Positions 33,627 through 43,353 of a stretch of 64,000 bases of DNA are shown piece by piece. The notes beneath the pieces are model-generated. The model did not search any database, was not told the DNA's origin, and saw only the letters and a program-made list of their open reading frames with translations. The stretch is from VXNE01 sp965116625. GTDB taxonomy: Bacteria; Pseudomonadota; Gammaproteobacteria; Pseudomonadales; Azotimanducaceae. The DNA lies in assembly GCA_965116625.1 (NCBI GenBank), contig OZ220717.1:2170001-2234000 (forward strand), given 5' to 3'. Numbering within the stretch: position 1 is the stretch's first letter; each line of letters starts with the position of its first letter. Made by a program: the position numbers and the translations under genes.

Positions 33627-34829
33627 TCACGCGGCCTTCGGCACGCGCGTCGGGCGCTTGAAGAACGCGAACGCGGGGTTGTCGCGGGACGGCTCGACGT
33701 CGGCGCGGAACGCGACCGCGTCGCCCTCCTTCGCCTCGTAGAGGAAGCGGGGCTGCGTGCCCCAGAACTTCCTCCCGTGGTCGTCCTCGACGGTCATGAC
33801 CTCGCGGATGAAGTTGCGGTAGTCCTTGATGTCGAGCTTGACGATGCGCCCTTCCACGACCTGGCGGCCGGGCTCGATCGGCGGCGCGGACGCGGCGGCC
33901 TCCCGCTCGCGCTCCTTCGCGCGTCGGCGGATGTCGAGCGTGATGGCGCTGCACCAGAGCGCCCGGTCGCACACGTGGATGGCGGTCGCGTTCGCGAGGG
34001 CCTTGAGCTTGACGACGTACTCGCTGTCGGCCGGGGCCGCGCGCACCAGTTCGACCGTGCGGCTCGCGGCGGCGCGGTGTTGTTCGGCGGGCTCGCAGGC
34101 GGCGCGCTCGGCGTGCCACAGCGAGGCGAGCTTCGGGTGCGGGCGGTTCATGAGGAACGCGAGCCGCGACGCGGTCGCGGTGTGCTCGTCGTCGGCCTTC
34201 GCGACGGAGCGCCAGCCGTAGCGGGCGACGATGGCGGCGGTCCAGGCGAGCTCCTCCAAGGCGTCGAGGTAGCCGCCACCGGCGTTCGGCGCGCCCGGGT
34301 CGCGGTGCAGGTGCCGGGCCGCGATGTCGTCGGGGACGAGGGCGTCGAACAGCGCCGCGATCCGCTCGGGATCGGGACAGTCGAGGAACGCCGTCAGGCA
34401 CGAGCGGCCGACCAGCCGGTGGCGCCCGTCGGCGTGCGCGAGCAGGAACACGGCGCGGCGGTCGCGCACGGTGTTGCAGTGCTCGCAGACCGGCTCGCCG
34501 AGGATCCAGTACCGGTGCGGCAGCTCGACGCCGGGGACGGCGTGCGGGATGGTTGCGGCCATGCCGAGGGGGTCGATGTCGTAGCGCGCGGCCAGCGACC
34601 AGCCGGCGGCGCGGGGCGGGCGCACGAGGATCGTCACCCACTGGAGCAGGTCGCCGTCGCGCAGGAGCTGGGGCTGCGGCTCGATGCGGTAGTGGAGCGC
34701 GCAGTCGACGCCGGCCCTGCGGGCGCGCCGCACGAGGCCGCTGGCGTGCTGCACGAGCGCCGGGACGTTGTCGACGGGGATGAGGTAGCTGGCGCCGCAG
34801 ACCGGCGCGTCGTCGGGTTGTGGCTGCAT
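33627..34829 (-). CDS. Conserved ICE protein with a CxxC zinc-like site and OB-like C-terminus
   Basis: 400 residues. Residues about 115-140 read CEHCNTVRDRRAVFLL...VGRSCLTAFL, a metal-binding-like pattern. The C-terminal 90 residues (VVEGRIVKLDIKDYRNFIREVMTVEDDHGRKFWGTQP) look like an OB fold for nucleic-acid binding. I do not recognise a named function; a single-strand DNA or RNA handling role is inference. ATG 34829 has GGAGGAAG upstream. R5 lies before it. Confidence 0.65.
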   Translation of the reverse strand: MQPQPDDAPVCGASYLIPVDNVPALVQHASGLVRRARRAGVDCALHYRIEPQPQLLRDGDLLQWVTILVRPPRAAGWSLAARYDIDPLGMAATIPHAVPGVELPHRYWILGEPVCEHCNTVRDRRAVFLLAHADGRHRLVGRSCLTAFLDCPDPERIAALFDALVPDDIAARHLHRDPGAPNAGGGYLDALEELAWTAAIVARYGWRSVAKADDEHTATASRLAFLMNRPHPKLASLWHAERAACEPAEQHRAAASRTVELVRAAPADSEYVVKLKALANATAIHVCDRALWCSAITLDIRRRAKEREREAAASAPPIEPGRQVVEGRIVKLDIKDYRNFIREVMTVEDDHGRKFWGTQPRFLYEAKEGDAVAFRADVEPSRDNPAFAFFKRPTRVPKAA

Positions 34830-34873
34830 GGGGTGGTCTTCCTCCGATAGGGCGGACGGGTCGCGCGCACAAA

Positions 34874-34962
34874 GGGCGCGGTCGCCGCGAAGCGGTCACG
34901 GCCGGCGCGTCAGCGCCGCCCGCAGGGCTTGGCCTTGACCGCGCGCGCCGCCGCGCCAGGGT
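34874..34962 (-). promoter_or_regulatory. Long hairpin R5, candidate single-strand promoter
   Basis: GGTCACGGCC (34894-34903) pairs, with one mismatch, with GGCCTTGACC (34931-34940). The inner stem GGCGC/GCGCC and the CCCGCAGGG mini-hairpin are present. The right arm has TTGACC, 16 bases, CAGGGT (34957-34962). The left block is 65 bases before ATG 34829. It overlaps the last codons of the 34910 gene. Confidence 0.55.
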
Positions 34963-35287
34963 GTCGGCGGACGCCGGTCCGCCGCCGGCTTTGTCGCTCG
35001 GGGGCAACCCGGCGCGGCTCCCCGCGGGAGATGTCCAGCGGGGCGAGCGTGTGGCCCGTCAGCCGCCGCGCCCGCGCGTGGCGCATGACGGGGCGGAAGG
35101 CGTCGCGGGCCTGGCGGCGCAGCACGCGCAGGTCGCGGCCCGAAGCGAGGCGCGTCAGCTGGGCGTGCAGTTCGTCGGCGAGCCGCGCGGCGCTCAAGTC
35201 CACCGGCAGCTGGATCGGCGCGTCCGGATCGGCGCACGGCGCGAACGCCGGGGGCCGGTAGGGCGGCGTGCGGATGTGCGGGTGCAT
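34910..35287 (-). CDS. Small hypothetical protein
   Basis: 125 residues from ATG 35287 (GGAGA upstream; ATG 35299 is an alternative). The segment PIQLPVDLSAARLADELHAQLTRLASGRDLRVLRRQARDAF is helical and plausible; the basic C-terminus overlaps hairpin R5 and may be poorly constrained. No family is recognised. Confidence 0.5.
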   Translation of the reverse strand: MHPHIRTPPYRPPAFAPCADPDAPIQLPVDLSAARLADELHAQLTRLASGRDLRVLRRQARDAFRPVMRHARARRLTGHTLAPLDISRGEPRRVAPERQSRRRTGVRRHPGAAARAVKAKPCGRR

Positions 35288-35303
35288 GGCGGTCTCCATC
35301 GGG

Positions 35304-38300
35304 CTAGGCGTCGTCCGGCCGGAGCGGGTGGCGCTTCAGCACGCGCTCCAGGACGCGGGGCTCGTCGGCGAAGAGGACCGTCTGCCACGTGACGATCTCG
35401 GTCTCGCAGCCGAGGCGCTTGAGGTTGGCGAGGTCGCCGGGTCCCGGTCCCCGGATCTCGAGGCGGGCGCGGCCGAGCACGAGGCGCCGCACGAGCTCCC
35501 AGCCGTTGGCGAGGGCGAACCGGGCGCGGCGCTCGACCACGGCGCGGACGATGTCGTCGGCGGGCAGGTCGAAGGCGGCGGAGGCGTCGGCCATGCGGCG
35601 CAGGCGCAGCGCCTCCTCCGGCGCCAGCACGCGGCCGATGAGCCGCTCGCCGGCGTCGGTGGCGAGCCGCCGGATGCGCAGGTTGTCGTCCGGCAGCAGG
35701 TGCCAGGCGCGCAGCAGCATGCCGGTGGCGAGGTGGAACGTGCGCTCGCGGTGCTTCGGCAACTCGGCGACCTCGGCGTCCCACAGCGTCCGCCACCGGT
35801 CCTCGCCGGCGGTCCCCCAGTGCGAGGCCGCGAACTCGGAGTCGGTGACGATGGACGCGTCGTTCGGGCGGCGCAGGCGGATGCGGCGCTCCAGCGAACC
35901 GTCGTCGCGGACGGCGGACGGGGCCGGTAGCGCGGCGGCGGGACGCCCGGACGAACCGTTGACGAGGAGCTGCGCGTCGGCGCCGCGGTCGAGGGCGCTC
36001 CGCACGGCTGCCAGCGCCGCGTCGGAGGTGAACGGCCGGAGCGCGTCGCGGCGCGCGATCTCGACGATCTCCGTGCCTTCCGGGCCGGGGTGGCGGGCGT
36101 TGACGACGAGCGAGTCGGCGCGGATGGCCTCGACGCCCTGGTTGTAGGTGCCGGCGTCCTTCGCGGCCTGGATGACGGCGTCGAGGCGCGCCTGGAAGTG
36201 GCCGAACAGGTCGTTCTGCTCGTCGATCGGCAGCGCCAGCAGCCGGTTGAGGAACCGCGGCATCGGCGGCAGGGAGTCCCTGAGGCCTCCTTCGGAGTCG
36301 GACAGGACGAGCCCGGTGGCTTCGCTGAAGCGCTTCTCGGACCAGCCCGGCACGTGGCCGTGGTGGATGGAGAGGTACATGAGCCGCAGCGCGGAGAGCG
36401 CGTGCGGGCTCTCGAGGTTGTCCTCGGCGCGGAACAGCGACGACTCGCCCATCGATGCCTGGCCGTCGCGCTGGCCGCGGGTGATGGCGCCGAGCGAATC
36501 GAGCCGCCGCGCGATGGTGGCGATGAAGCGCCGCTCGCCCTTGACGTCGGTGGTGACGGGCCGGAACAGCGGCGCCGACGCCTGGCGCGTGCGGTGGGTG
36601 CGGCCGAGCCCCTGGATCGCGACGTCGGCGCGCCAGCCGGGCTCGAGGAGGTAGTGGACGCGGCGCGCCTGGTTCGCGCACGCGGTGTCGGCGTGGTAGC
36701 TGCGCCCGGTGCCGCCGGCGGTGGAGAAGATCAGGATCCGCTTCGTCCCGTCCATGAACGCGGCGGCCTCGGACAGGTTGGCGGTCGGCGGGCGGGCGGC
36801 GACGGCATGGCGGGTTCCTCCGCCGCTGGCGGGCAGCGCGAGGATTCGGCGCGTGCGCCCGGTGACCTCGGCGATGGCGTCGTGCCCGAACCGGTGCGTG
36901 AGGATGTCGATGGCGGACGGCGTGGCCGGCAGCGCCCCGAGCTGGGCGATGAGCAGGTCGCGGGCCTCCACCGCCTCCTGCGACTCGACGGGGCGGCCGT
37001 CCTCGTCGTGCACGGGCACCGCGACGACGTTGCCTTCGTCGTCCACGGCCTCCTCGTGCAGGGTGGTGGGGAACGAGCGCGCGAGGTACTCCATGACGTA
37101 CTCGCGCGGCGTCAGGTCGATGGAGAGGTCGGCGTGCTCGGACGGCGGCAGCTCCGCGAGACGGCGGTCCAGCAGGGCCTCGCCGGTGGAGACGAGCTGC
37201 ACCACCGGCGCCCGGCCGGCGTCGAGGTCGGCCTCCATCGCCTTGATGAGAGTCGGGCACTTCATGGCGGCGAGCAGGTGCCCGAAGAAGCGCTGCTTGG
37301 CCTGCTCGAACGCGGACATGGCGGCGGACTTGGCGCCGGGCGAGAGCGTGTCGCCGTTCTGCGTGACGCCGGTGGCCTCGAGCGCCTCGTGGATGTGCTG
37401 GTGGATGATCCGGAATGCGGCGGCGTAGGCGTCCCAGATCTCGCGCTGCGGCTCCGTCAGCGCGTGCTCCAGGATGTCGATCTCGACGCCGTGGTAGGCG
37501 AGCGCGCGCGCCTGGTAGAGGCCCATCGCCTTCAGGTCGCGGGCGACGATCTCCATGGCCGCGACCCCGCCGCGCTCCATGGCGGAGACGAAGTCGGCCC
37601 GGTCGCTGAACGCGGTCGCGTCGCCGCCCCAGAGCCCGAGGCGGGACGCGTAGGCGAGCCCGTGCACAGTGGTCGCCCCGGTCGCCGAGGCGTACAGCAC
37701 GCGGGCGTTCGGCAGCGCGTGCTGCAGGCGCAGCCCGGCGAGGCCCTGCTGGGAGGGCTTGCCGTCGCCGCGGGACTTGCTGGCGGGCCCGGCGGCGGCG
37801 ACCATGGCGTGCGCCTCGTCGAACACGATGACGCCGTCGAACGCGTGCCGCGAGGCCTCGTCGATGCCGCCGGCCAGCCAGCGGACGATCTGCTCGAGCC
37901 GCGCGGGCGCCTCGCCGCGGGCCGGGGAGCGCAGCGTCGCGTAGGTGGTGAACAGGATGCCGCTCGCGCGCGGAATCGGCTGCGCCGGCCGGTAGTCGGC
38001 GAGCGGGAACACGTCGCGCTCGTCGCGCCCGATCTCGCGCCAGTCGCGCCGCGCGTCCTCCAGCAGCCGCGCCGACTGGCTCACCCAGAGCGCGCGCCTC
38101 GCGCCCCGCAGCCAGCGGTCGAGCACCACGGCGGCCGCCTGGCGACCCTTGCCGCAGCCGGTGCCGTCGCCGAGCATCCAGCCCTGGCGCAGGCGCACCG
38201 CGGCGGAGAGCGGCCTGTCGGTCTCGATGCCGGAGTCCGTTGCGTTGCCGTCGTCGTCGACGGGAAAGGCGCGGAGAAAGTCGGCGTCGATGCGGCAGCG

Positions 38301-39641
38301 CGCGGGCAGAAGCTTCGAGTGCGCCTCGCCGGCCAGCGCGACGCTCTCGAGCTGTGCCTCGGACAGCAGTCCGTCGGCGACCAGGGCGGGCGGCAGCATC
38401 GGGCGGTAGTCGGGCACGGGCGGTGCGATGTCGGCCATCGCCGCGGACTCCACCAGCGGCGTCGGGTGCTCGACCGCGCCCGGGACGCGGAACGACGCGG
38501 GGGACCAAGGCGTCCAGGTGGCGGAGCCGTCGGCCGCATCGGCATCGCGTTCGACGGCTTCGATCTCGAGTTCGCGCGGCTCGGGGTCGGCGGTCAGGCG
38601 CTCGGTCAGCGCGGCGACGCGGCGCACCAGGTCGGCGGCGTCCTCGGCGATGGCGAACGGGTCGAGCGGCGGGTAGCGGTCGGCCGGCGCCGCCGGGGCG
38701 CGCTCCAGGACGACCAGGCGCGTCTCGACGCCGGTGCCCCGGCGGCGGTACAGCGCGGCGGGGATGCGCACCGCGAGCAGGATGCGCGGGGCGGACGCGC
38801 CGCCGCCTAGGGCCTCGCGCCAGGCGGTCGAGTCCGGCACGCAGTTCGCCCCGGTGACTGCGACCAGGCGGCCGCAGGGTGCGAGCGCGGCGTATGCGGA
38901 CTTGAGGTGGGCGAGGTCGACGTGGCGCTGGCGCTTGCCGATCGTCGGACGGGCCGCGAACGGCGGGTTCATGAGCACGACGTCGGGGCGCACGTCCGGC
39001 AGCCGGTCGCGGATGCGCTCGGCGTTGTGCCGCGTGACGGACGCCTCGGGGAAGATGCTGGCGAGGAGGCCGTGCCGCACCGGCGAAAGCTCGTTCAGGT
39101 GCAGAGTGGCAAGGTCGTGGAGGACCGCCGCGGGCAGCGCCGCGAGGACGCCGGTGCCGGCGGAGGGCTCCAGCACGGTGTCCCCGGGGCGCACGTCCGC
39201 AGCGAGGAAGGCGGCGCAGGCGATCGGCAGCGGCGTCGAGAACTGGTCGAAGGCGACCTGGTGCTCGCTGCGGTGCGAGTGGGTCGGTTCGAGCGCCGCG
39301 ACGCGCTCGATCATGGCGAGGAACGCCGCGGGCGAGTCCGCCGCGTCCCGCATGGCCCGGCCCCACCGGCGCAGGAATAGCACGGTTGCGGCTTCCGCGG
39401 CGTCGTAGCAGAGCTTGGAGTTCCACGAGCGGCCGGCGGGGTCGAGGCGGCGCCAGGCGTCGCGCATGGCGTCCAGCACGACCGGGGCGGTGAGCCGGCG
39501 TCCGGCCCCGAGCACGGAAACGAGGGCGCGGGCGGCTTCGGCCACGGCGCGGCCCGGTTCGGCGCGGGCAACGGGCTGGGCATCGGCGACGGATCCGTCG
39601 GCGGCGAGGTCGAACAGGGAAGCGGTCTCGGACGGGGTCAT
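35304..39641 (-). CDS. Strawberry-notch-type helicase fused to a DNA methyltransferase-like domain
   Basis: A 1445-residue protein. Residues about 150-330 form a class I methyltransferase with VLEPSAGTGVLA and the adenine-methylase-type NPPF near residue 223. Then follows a superfamily 2 ATPase: GDGTGCGKGRQ (Walker A, about 490), IVFDEAHAM (DEAH-box, about 605), and a C-terminal helicase half with LIFSTAGGTGRSYHAD and IQGLGRTHRTRQASAP, typical of Strawberry-notch homologues of ICEs and plasmids. ATG 39641 has AAGGAG upstream. It may methylate or remodel incoming DNA against restriction; the activity is inferred. Confidence 0.88.
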   Translation of the reverse strand: MTPSETASLFDLAADGSVADAQPVARAEPGRAVAEAARALVSVLGAGRRLTAPVVLDAMRDAWRRLDPAGRSWNSKLCYDAAEAATVLFLRRWGRAMRDAADSPAAFLAMIERVAALEPTHSHRSEHQVAFDQFSTPLPIACAAFLAADVRPGDTVLEPSAGTGVLAALPAAVLHDLATLHLNELSPVRHGLLASIFPEASVTRHNAERIRDRLPDVRPDVVLMNPPFAARPTIGKRQRHVDLAHLKSAYAALAPCGRLVAVTGANCVPDSTAWREALGGGASAPRILLAVRIPAALYRRRGTGVETRLVVLERAPAAPADRYPPLDPFAIAEDAADLVRRVAALTERLTADPEPRELEIEAVERDADAADGSATWTPWSPASFRVPGAVEHPTPLVESAAMADIAPPVPDYRPMLPPALVADGLLSEAQLESVALAGEAHSKLLPARCRIDADFLRAFPVDDDGNATDSGIETDRPLSAAVRLRQGWMLGDGTGCGKGRQAAAVVLDRWLRGARRALWVSQSARLLEDARRDWREIGRDERDVFPLADYRPAQPIPRASGILFTTYATLRSPARGEAPARLEQIVRWLAGGIDEASRHAFDGVIVFDEAHAMVAAAGPASKSRGDGKPSQQGLAGLRLQHALPNARVLYASATGATTVHGLAYASRLGLWGGDATAFSDRADFVSAMERGGVAAMEIVARDLKAMGLYQARALAYHGVEIDILEHALTEPQREIWDAYAAAFRIIHQHIHEALEATGVTQNGDTLSPGAKSAAMSAFEQAKQRFFGHLLAAMKCPTLIKAMEADLDAGRAPVVQLVSTGEALLDRRLAELPPSEHADLSIDLTPREYVMEYLARSFPTTLHEEAVDDEGNVVAVPVHDEDGRPVESQEAVEARDLLIAQLGALPATPSAIDILTHRFGHDAIAEVTGRTRRILALPASGGGTRHAVAARPPTANLSEAAAFMDGTKRILIFSTAGGTGRSYHADTACANQARRVHYLLEPGWRADVAIQGLGRTHRTRQASAPLFRPVTTDVKGERRFIATIARRLDSLGAITRGQRDGQASMGESSLFRAEDNLESPHALSALRLMYLSIHHGHVPGWSEKRFSEATGLVLSDSEGGLRDSLPPMPRFLNRLLALPIDEQNDLFGHFQARLDAVIQAAKDAGTYNQGVEAIRADSLVVNARHPGPEGTEIVEIARRDALRPFTSDAALAAVRSALDRGADAQLLVNGSSGRPAAALPAPSAVRDDGSLERRIRLRRPNDASIVTDSEFAASHWGTAGEDRWRTLWDAEVAELPKHRERTFHLATGMLLRAWHLLPDDNLRIRRLATDAGERLIGRVLAPEEALRLRRMADASAAFDLPADDIVRAVVERRARFALANGWELVRRLVLGRARLEIRGPGPGDLANLKRLGCETEIVTWQTVLFADEPRVLERVLKRHPLRPDDA

Positions 39642-39695
39642 GTGCAGCTCCTTCAAGCAGGCGGTGGCGATGCGCCGCCGGGAGCGCCCGGGATC

Positions 39696-39767
39696 GGCGG
39701 CCCGCAAGGCCGCGCGGAGCGCGCCCGGAACGGGTCGCCTAGCGGGACGGCGGAACGGGCGCAGGGT
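39696..39767 (-). promoter_or_regulatory. Long hairpin R9, candidate single-strand promoter
   Basis: GGCGGCCCGCAAGGC (39696-39710) faces CGCCTAGCGGGACGGCG with mismatches, and a CCCGGAACGGG mini-hairpin lies just before the right arm as in the other copies. The right arm has TAGCGG (39740-39745), 16 bases, CAGGGT (39762-39767). GCAAGGCC is 63 bases before ATG 39641. It is the most degenerate copy together with R8. Confidence 0.45.
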
Positions 39768-39893
39768 CTCGGCGCCTCCGCCGCCGTGCGGCGGGAAGAA
39801 ACGCCGGAGGGAGGAAAAGGCGCGGCCCGGCGCGCCGTCCGTGGCTGCCGGGCCGCGAGATCTCCCGCGCCGTTCTGGCGCGGGGGGAGGGCC

Positions 39894-42161
39894 TCAGGAG
39901 TTGAGGAACGCGGGGAGCGCGCCGTCGTCGCCCGCGGGGTTGGTTGCGCCGTTGCCGTCGGCGCCGGTGGCGGTGCCGTCGGTGTTTGGCGCGGCGTCTT
40001 CGGCCGCGGCGACCTCGGCGTCGTCGTTGGGGTCCGGATGGTCGTTGGTGCCTTCGAGCGGGTCGTCCGCGTCGGCCGGGGTTGCGGCGGATTCGCCGTC
40101 GCCTGCGGTCGCTACGGACGTTTCGGGGTCCGTCACCGGCTCCGGGGCGAACCCGGGCGGCAGCCAGCGCGTCGCCGCGGCGTCGACCTCGGCGTCGCGC
40201 GCCGGATCGGGCCGGAAGGCCGCGGTCGCCGCGGTCACCAGGTCCGTCTTCTTCAGGCCGTTGTGCTTGGCGGCCCAGTCGTCGCCGAGTGCGTCGCCCG
40301 CGGCGCCGAGGATCAGCGCCTTGCTCATGCGGCTCCAGACGAGGTCCGGATCGAACGGCATCGCGCCGATCGCGGCGAGTTCCGCCGGGAAGTCCACGTC
40401 GAGGTCCCGCACGGCCTCCTCGTGCGCCGGGGAGGCGTCGTGGTCGTCGCACAGGCGCGGCACCGTCAGCTGCGCGACCGCATGCGCGAGCACGCTGGCG
40501 CGGTCCTCGTCGGACAGCGCGCGGTAGGCGCGGAACGCGAGCCCGGCGTCCGGCTCCGCGAGCCAGCCGAGGTCGACGGCGGGCACGGGGTCGAGGTGCT
40601 TCATGGGCTCGCTCGACTTCATCGCGTCCGAGGCGTACACGCCCTGGTACTCCTTGCGCAGCCGCAGGATCGGGGACTCGTAGCCCGTGTGCGGGCGGCC
40701 GAAGCCGACGAGGCGCGCCAGCACGAAACCGACCAGGTCGGTGGCGACGGCGGGGTTCCGCGCCAGGACTCGGCGCACGGCGGCCGTGCGCATGATGCGC
40801 AGGTCGTTGCGCAGCGCGTCGGTCCAGCCGCCGTTGCGCTTGGCCGGCGGGGTGGCGGCGGGGACGGGCGGGACGTGCGGCGCGTCCGGGGAATCGGGCA
40901 GCCCGCTGGTCCCTTCGGCGCCGTTGCCGTCGCCTGAGCGCTCCCCGGCGCGGGCGGCGCGGTAGGCATCCGCGTCCTCCGCGCGCACGAGGCCGCGGTG
41001 GATCTCGAGGTCGCCGTCGCGGTCCAGCGCAACGACGACGCCGGCGTGGGCGCGCACGGTCTCGGAGTAGGCGTCGCGGTCGGCGCGGGCGCGCTCGATC
41101 TCCGCGTAGCGGTTCTGCTCCTGCGTCACGATGTCCCAGAGCTCCCGGCGCCCGGCGGCGTCGAGGTCGCTGTCGAGGGTGTCGAGCCGGGCGTGGGCCT
41201 GCTCGATAGTCTCCTCGGCCTCCTTGAGCGCCGCGGCCTCCTCGCCCGTGAACTGCGCGCGCGTGTCGGCGTGGGCGACCAGGTGGTTCTGCTGGTCGAG
41301 CCAGCCGAACTCGAGCTGCGCCGCGGTCCACTTCCAGGCGTCCGCGTACTTCGCGGCCTCGGCGTTCAGCTTCTGCTCGGCGAGTTCCGTCATGAGGTCC
41401 GGGTCGAGGATGGTGACGTAGTCGTCCTCGAACAGCGGATCCTCGGTCTTGCCGCCCGCGGCGCGGTAGGCGTCGAGGCCGACGTATAGAGCGGCGGGCG
41501 CGTCGGAGCGGGTCAGGCGCGCGCCGATGGCGCGGCGCACGGCGTGGCCGTGCAGCTGGCCGGACTGGGCGAGGCCCTTGAAGATGTTGCGCTGGAACTC
41601 GGTGTCGGCGGTCACCGCGAACGCCTCGGCGGTGTCCGCGTTGATGCGGCCCTCCCGGTAGGCGTCGATGATCTCCTCGGGCAGGCCGCCCAGGCGCACG
41701 CGCTTCTGCACGGTGCGCTCGGCGACGCCGAACCGCGCGGCGATCTGCTCGGTCGTGGCGCCCTCGCGGGCGAGCCGGCTGAACGCGACCACCTGGTCCG
41801 CCGGGTGCATGGAGATGCGCACGACGTTCTCGGCCAGCGAGGACTCGGCGGCGGCGTCGGGCTCGACGACGAGGCACGGCACCGGGTGGTTCCTCGGGAT
41901 GTGCTTGTCCGCCGCGAGGGCGTTCAGCGCGCGCAGCCGGCGGGCGCCCGCGGCGACCCCGTAGAGGGTCTTGCTGCGCGGCGCGACCACGAGGTTCTCA
42001 AGCAGCCCGTGGTGCCTGATCGAGGCCGCGAGTTCGGCGTCGGCCTGGACCCGCGCGGGATCCTCGGACGCCGAGCGCGCGTTGCGCTCGTCGAAGCGGA
42101 GCTTGTTGAGGGGAATGAGCCGCGTCTCGGGGGAGGCGGCGCTTGGGGTTGGCTCTTGCAT
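39894..42161 (-). CDS. ParB/Spo0J-like partition protein with long C-terminus
   Basis: 755 residues. The N-terminal 230 are ParB-like: PLNKLRFDERNAR, the LLENLVVAP and GARRLRALNAL boxes, then ENVVRISMHPADQVVAFSRLAREGATTEQIAARFGVAERTVQKRVRLG (helix-turn-helix). The long C-terminal part includes a coiled coil (EEAAALKEAEETIEQAHARLDTLDSDLDAAG) and an acidic, low-complexity tail, much longer than chromosomal ParB. No ParA is seen nearby, so it may act in regulation or DNA protection rather than partition. ATG 42161 has AGGAG; R7 lies upstream. Confidence 0.82.
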   Translation of the reverse strand: MQEPTPSAASPETRLIPLNKLRFDERNARSASEDPARVQADAELAASIRHHGLLENLVVAPRSKTLYGVAAGARRLRALNALAADKHIPRNHPVPCLVVEPDAAAESSLAENVVRISMHPADQVVAFSRLAREGATTEQIAARFGVAERTVQKRVRLGGLPEEIIDAYREGRINADTAEAFAVTADTEFQRNIFKGLAQSGQLHGHAVRRAIGARLTRSDAPAALYVGLDAYRAAGGKTEDPLFEDDYVTILDPDLMTELAEQKLNAEAAKYADAWKWTAAQLEFGWLDQQNHLVAHADTRAQFTGEEAAALKEAEETIEQAHARLDTLDSDLDAAGRRELWDIVTQEQNRYAEIERARADRDAYSETVRAHAGVVVALDRDGDLEIHRGLVRAEDADAYRAARAGERSGDGNGAEGTSGLPDSPDAPHVPPVPAATPPAKRNGGWTDALRNDLRIMRTAAVRRVLARNPAVATDLVGFVLARLVGFGRPHTGYESPILRLRKEYQGVYASDAMKSSEPMKHLDPVPAVDLGWLAEPDAGLAFRAYRALSDEDRASVLAHAVAQLTVPRLCDDHDASPAHEEAVRDLDVDFPAELAAIGAMPFDPDLVWSRMSKALILGAAGDALGDDWAAKHNGLKKTDLVTAATAAFRPDPARDAEVDAAATRWLPPGFAPEPVTDPETSVATAGDGESAATPADADDPLEGTNDHPDPNDDAEVAAAEDAAPNTDGTATGADGNGATNPAGDDGALPAFLNS

Positions 42162-42210
42162 GGATGGTTCTCCTGGTTGCAAAGCGAAATGGCCGAGCAC
42201 CGACTGGCGC

Positions 42211-42303
42211 GCGCGGCCGCGGCGGGGTCAACGGGCGTCGCGCGTGCGCGACGCCCCGCAGGGGGCGTGCCCCTTGACCCGGCCGCGGTCCGGGCGCGAG
42301 GTT
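42211..42303 (-). promoter_or_regulatory. Long hairpin R7, candidate single-strand promoter
   Basis: GGGTCAA (42225-42231) pairs with TTGACCC (42274-42280), continuing through GCCGCGG blocks. An inner GGCGTCGCG/CGCGACGCC stem and CCGCAGG mini-hairpin are present. The right arm has TTGACC, 18 bases, GAGGTT (42298-42303). GGGTCAA is 64 bases from the ParB ATG. Confidence 0.55.
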
Positions 42304-42327
42304 GACGGGCGAGCCGTTCGCGCGCGC

Positions 42328-42975
42328 TCAGTCGAGTTGGACGACGGTCCCGTCGCCGGCGAGCGCGACGAATCGGAGTTCGCCAAGCTGGCGCGGGGCG
42401 CTGCCGTCCGGGGGATCGGACCAGAGCTCGAGGTCCACGGGCAGGCCGTAGTCCTCGGCGATCTGTTTGGCGGCGTCCTTCGCGCCCTCCTCCGCGTTGT
42501 CGGCGTGGAGGAAGCACTCGACGATGCCGCCGGCGCTTTTCACTGCGATGCGCATGGTTGCGGGCTCCTGGGGTTGGGATGGGTTCGATGGGATGCCAGC
42601 GGCTGGCGTGGAGCCGTCCGGTGGCTGGCCGGTGGAGAAGACAGCGGCGTGGTGCGCGGCCACGGCGGCGGCGATGGCCCTGGTCTCGTCCCCGCCGGAT
42701 AGATCCGCCAGCTCGCCGAGCCGGCGCATGGTGTCGCGGTCGACCTCAAGCATCGGGTCCGGCGGCACGTAGGCGTCGGGTTCGTCGTCGGCCGGGCAGG
42801 CCGGGGCGCACAGGGCGGCGGTGCCGGCGCGGTACCGCTGCCACGGCGTGAGGGGCCGCCAGTCCGGGTCCATCTCGCGGTAGTCGACGTCGCGGCCGTC
42901 GCGCGACCAGGCGTCGGCGATGGACTCGGCGGCCGTGGTCCGGCCGCTGGGGTTGTCGCGGTATTCGCATTGCAT
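42328..42975 (-). CDS. Hypothetical ICE protein
   Basis: 215 residues from ATG 42975 (AGGAGAAC upstream). The C-terminal third (MRIAVKSAGGIVECFLHADNAEEGAKDAAKQIAEDYGLPVDLELW) could also be made alone from an internal ATG near 42555. No family is recognised. Confidence 0.6.
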   Translation of the reverse strand: MQCEYRDNPSGRTTAAESIADAWSRDGRDVDYREMDPDWRPLTPWQRYRAGTAALCAPACPADDEPDAYVPPDPMLEVDRDTMRRLGELADLSGGDETRAIAAAVAAHHAAVFSTGQPPDGSTPAAGIPSNPSQPQEPATMRIAVKSAGGIVECFLHADNAEEGAKDAAKQIAEDYGLPVDLELWSDPPDGSAPRQLGELRFVALAGDGTVVQLD

Positions 42976-43050
42976 GGTTCGTTCTCCTGATGGGGTTGGT
43001 TGGGTCGGGCGTTCGGGGGCAAGGGCGGCGCGGAAGGCGGGCGGTGTGGG

Positions 43051-43278
43051 TCAGCCGGCGTAGGCGGCGCGCGGCATGGTCCGCGCCTGCCACGGAAACT
43101 GCGCCACGAGCCAGCCGTTGGCGAACCGCGCCGCCTCGGCGCGGGCGTGGCCGCCGGAGGCGCACCACAGGCAGCCCTTGTCGACGCGATGCACGCCGAG
43201 GCATTCCGGGCAGCGCCGGTGGGTGACCGGCAGTTCCTCCGGTCGCCACAGTTCCATCTGGCGGGAGCGTTTCGGCAT
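43051..43278 (-). CDS. Small zinc-ribbon-like protein
   Basis: 75 residues with CPEC...CLWC spaced like a zinc ribbon (RRCPECLGVHRVDKGCLWCASGGHA). The start may instead be the internal Met eight residues in. It lies between two larger unknown genes of the leftward array. Confidence 0.55.
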   Translation of the reverse strand: MPKRSRQMELWRPEELPVTHRRCPECLGVHRVDKGCLWCASGGHARAEAARFANGWLVAQFPWQARTMPRAAYAG

Positions 43279-43353
43279 GGGCGGCCTCGCGGCTGGTTCG
43301 GGCGTAGCGGAACCGCGCGGCGGCCCGGGGAGACCGCCGCGCGGTGGCGCGGG

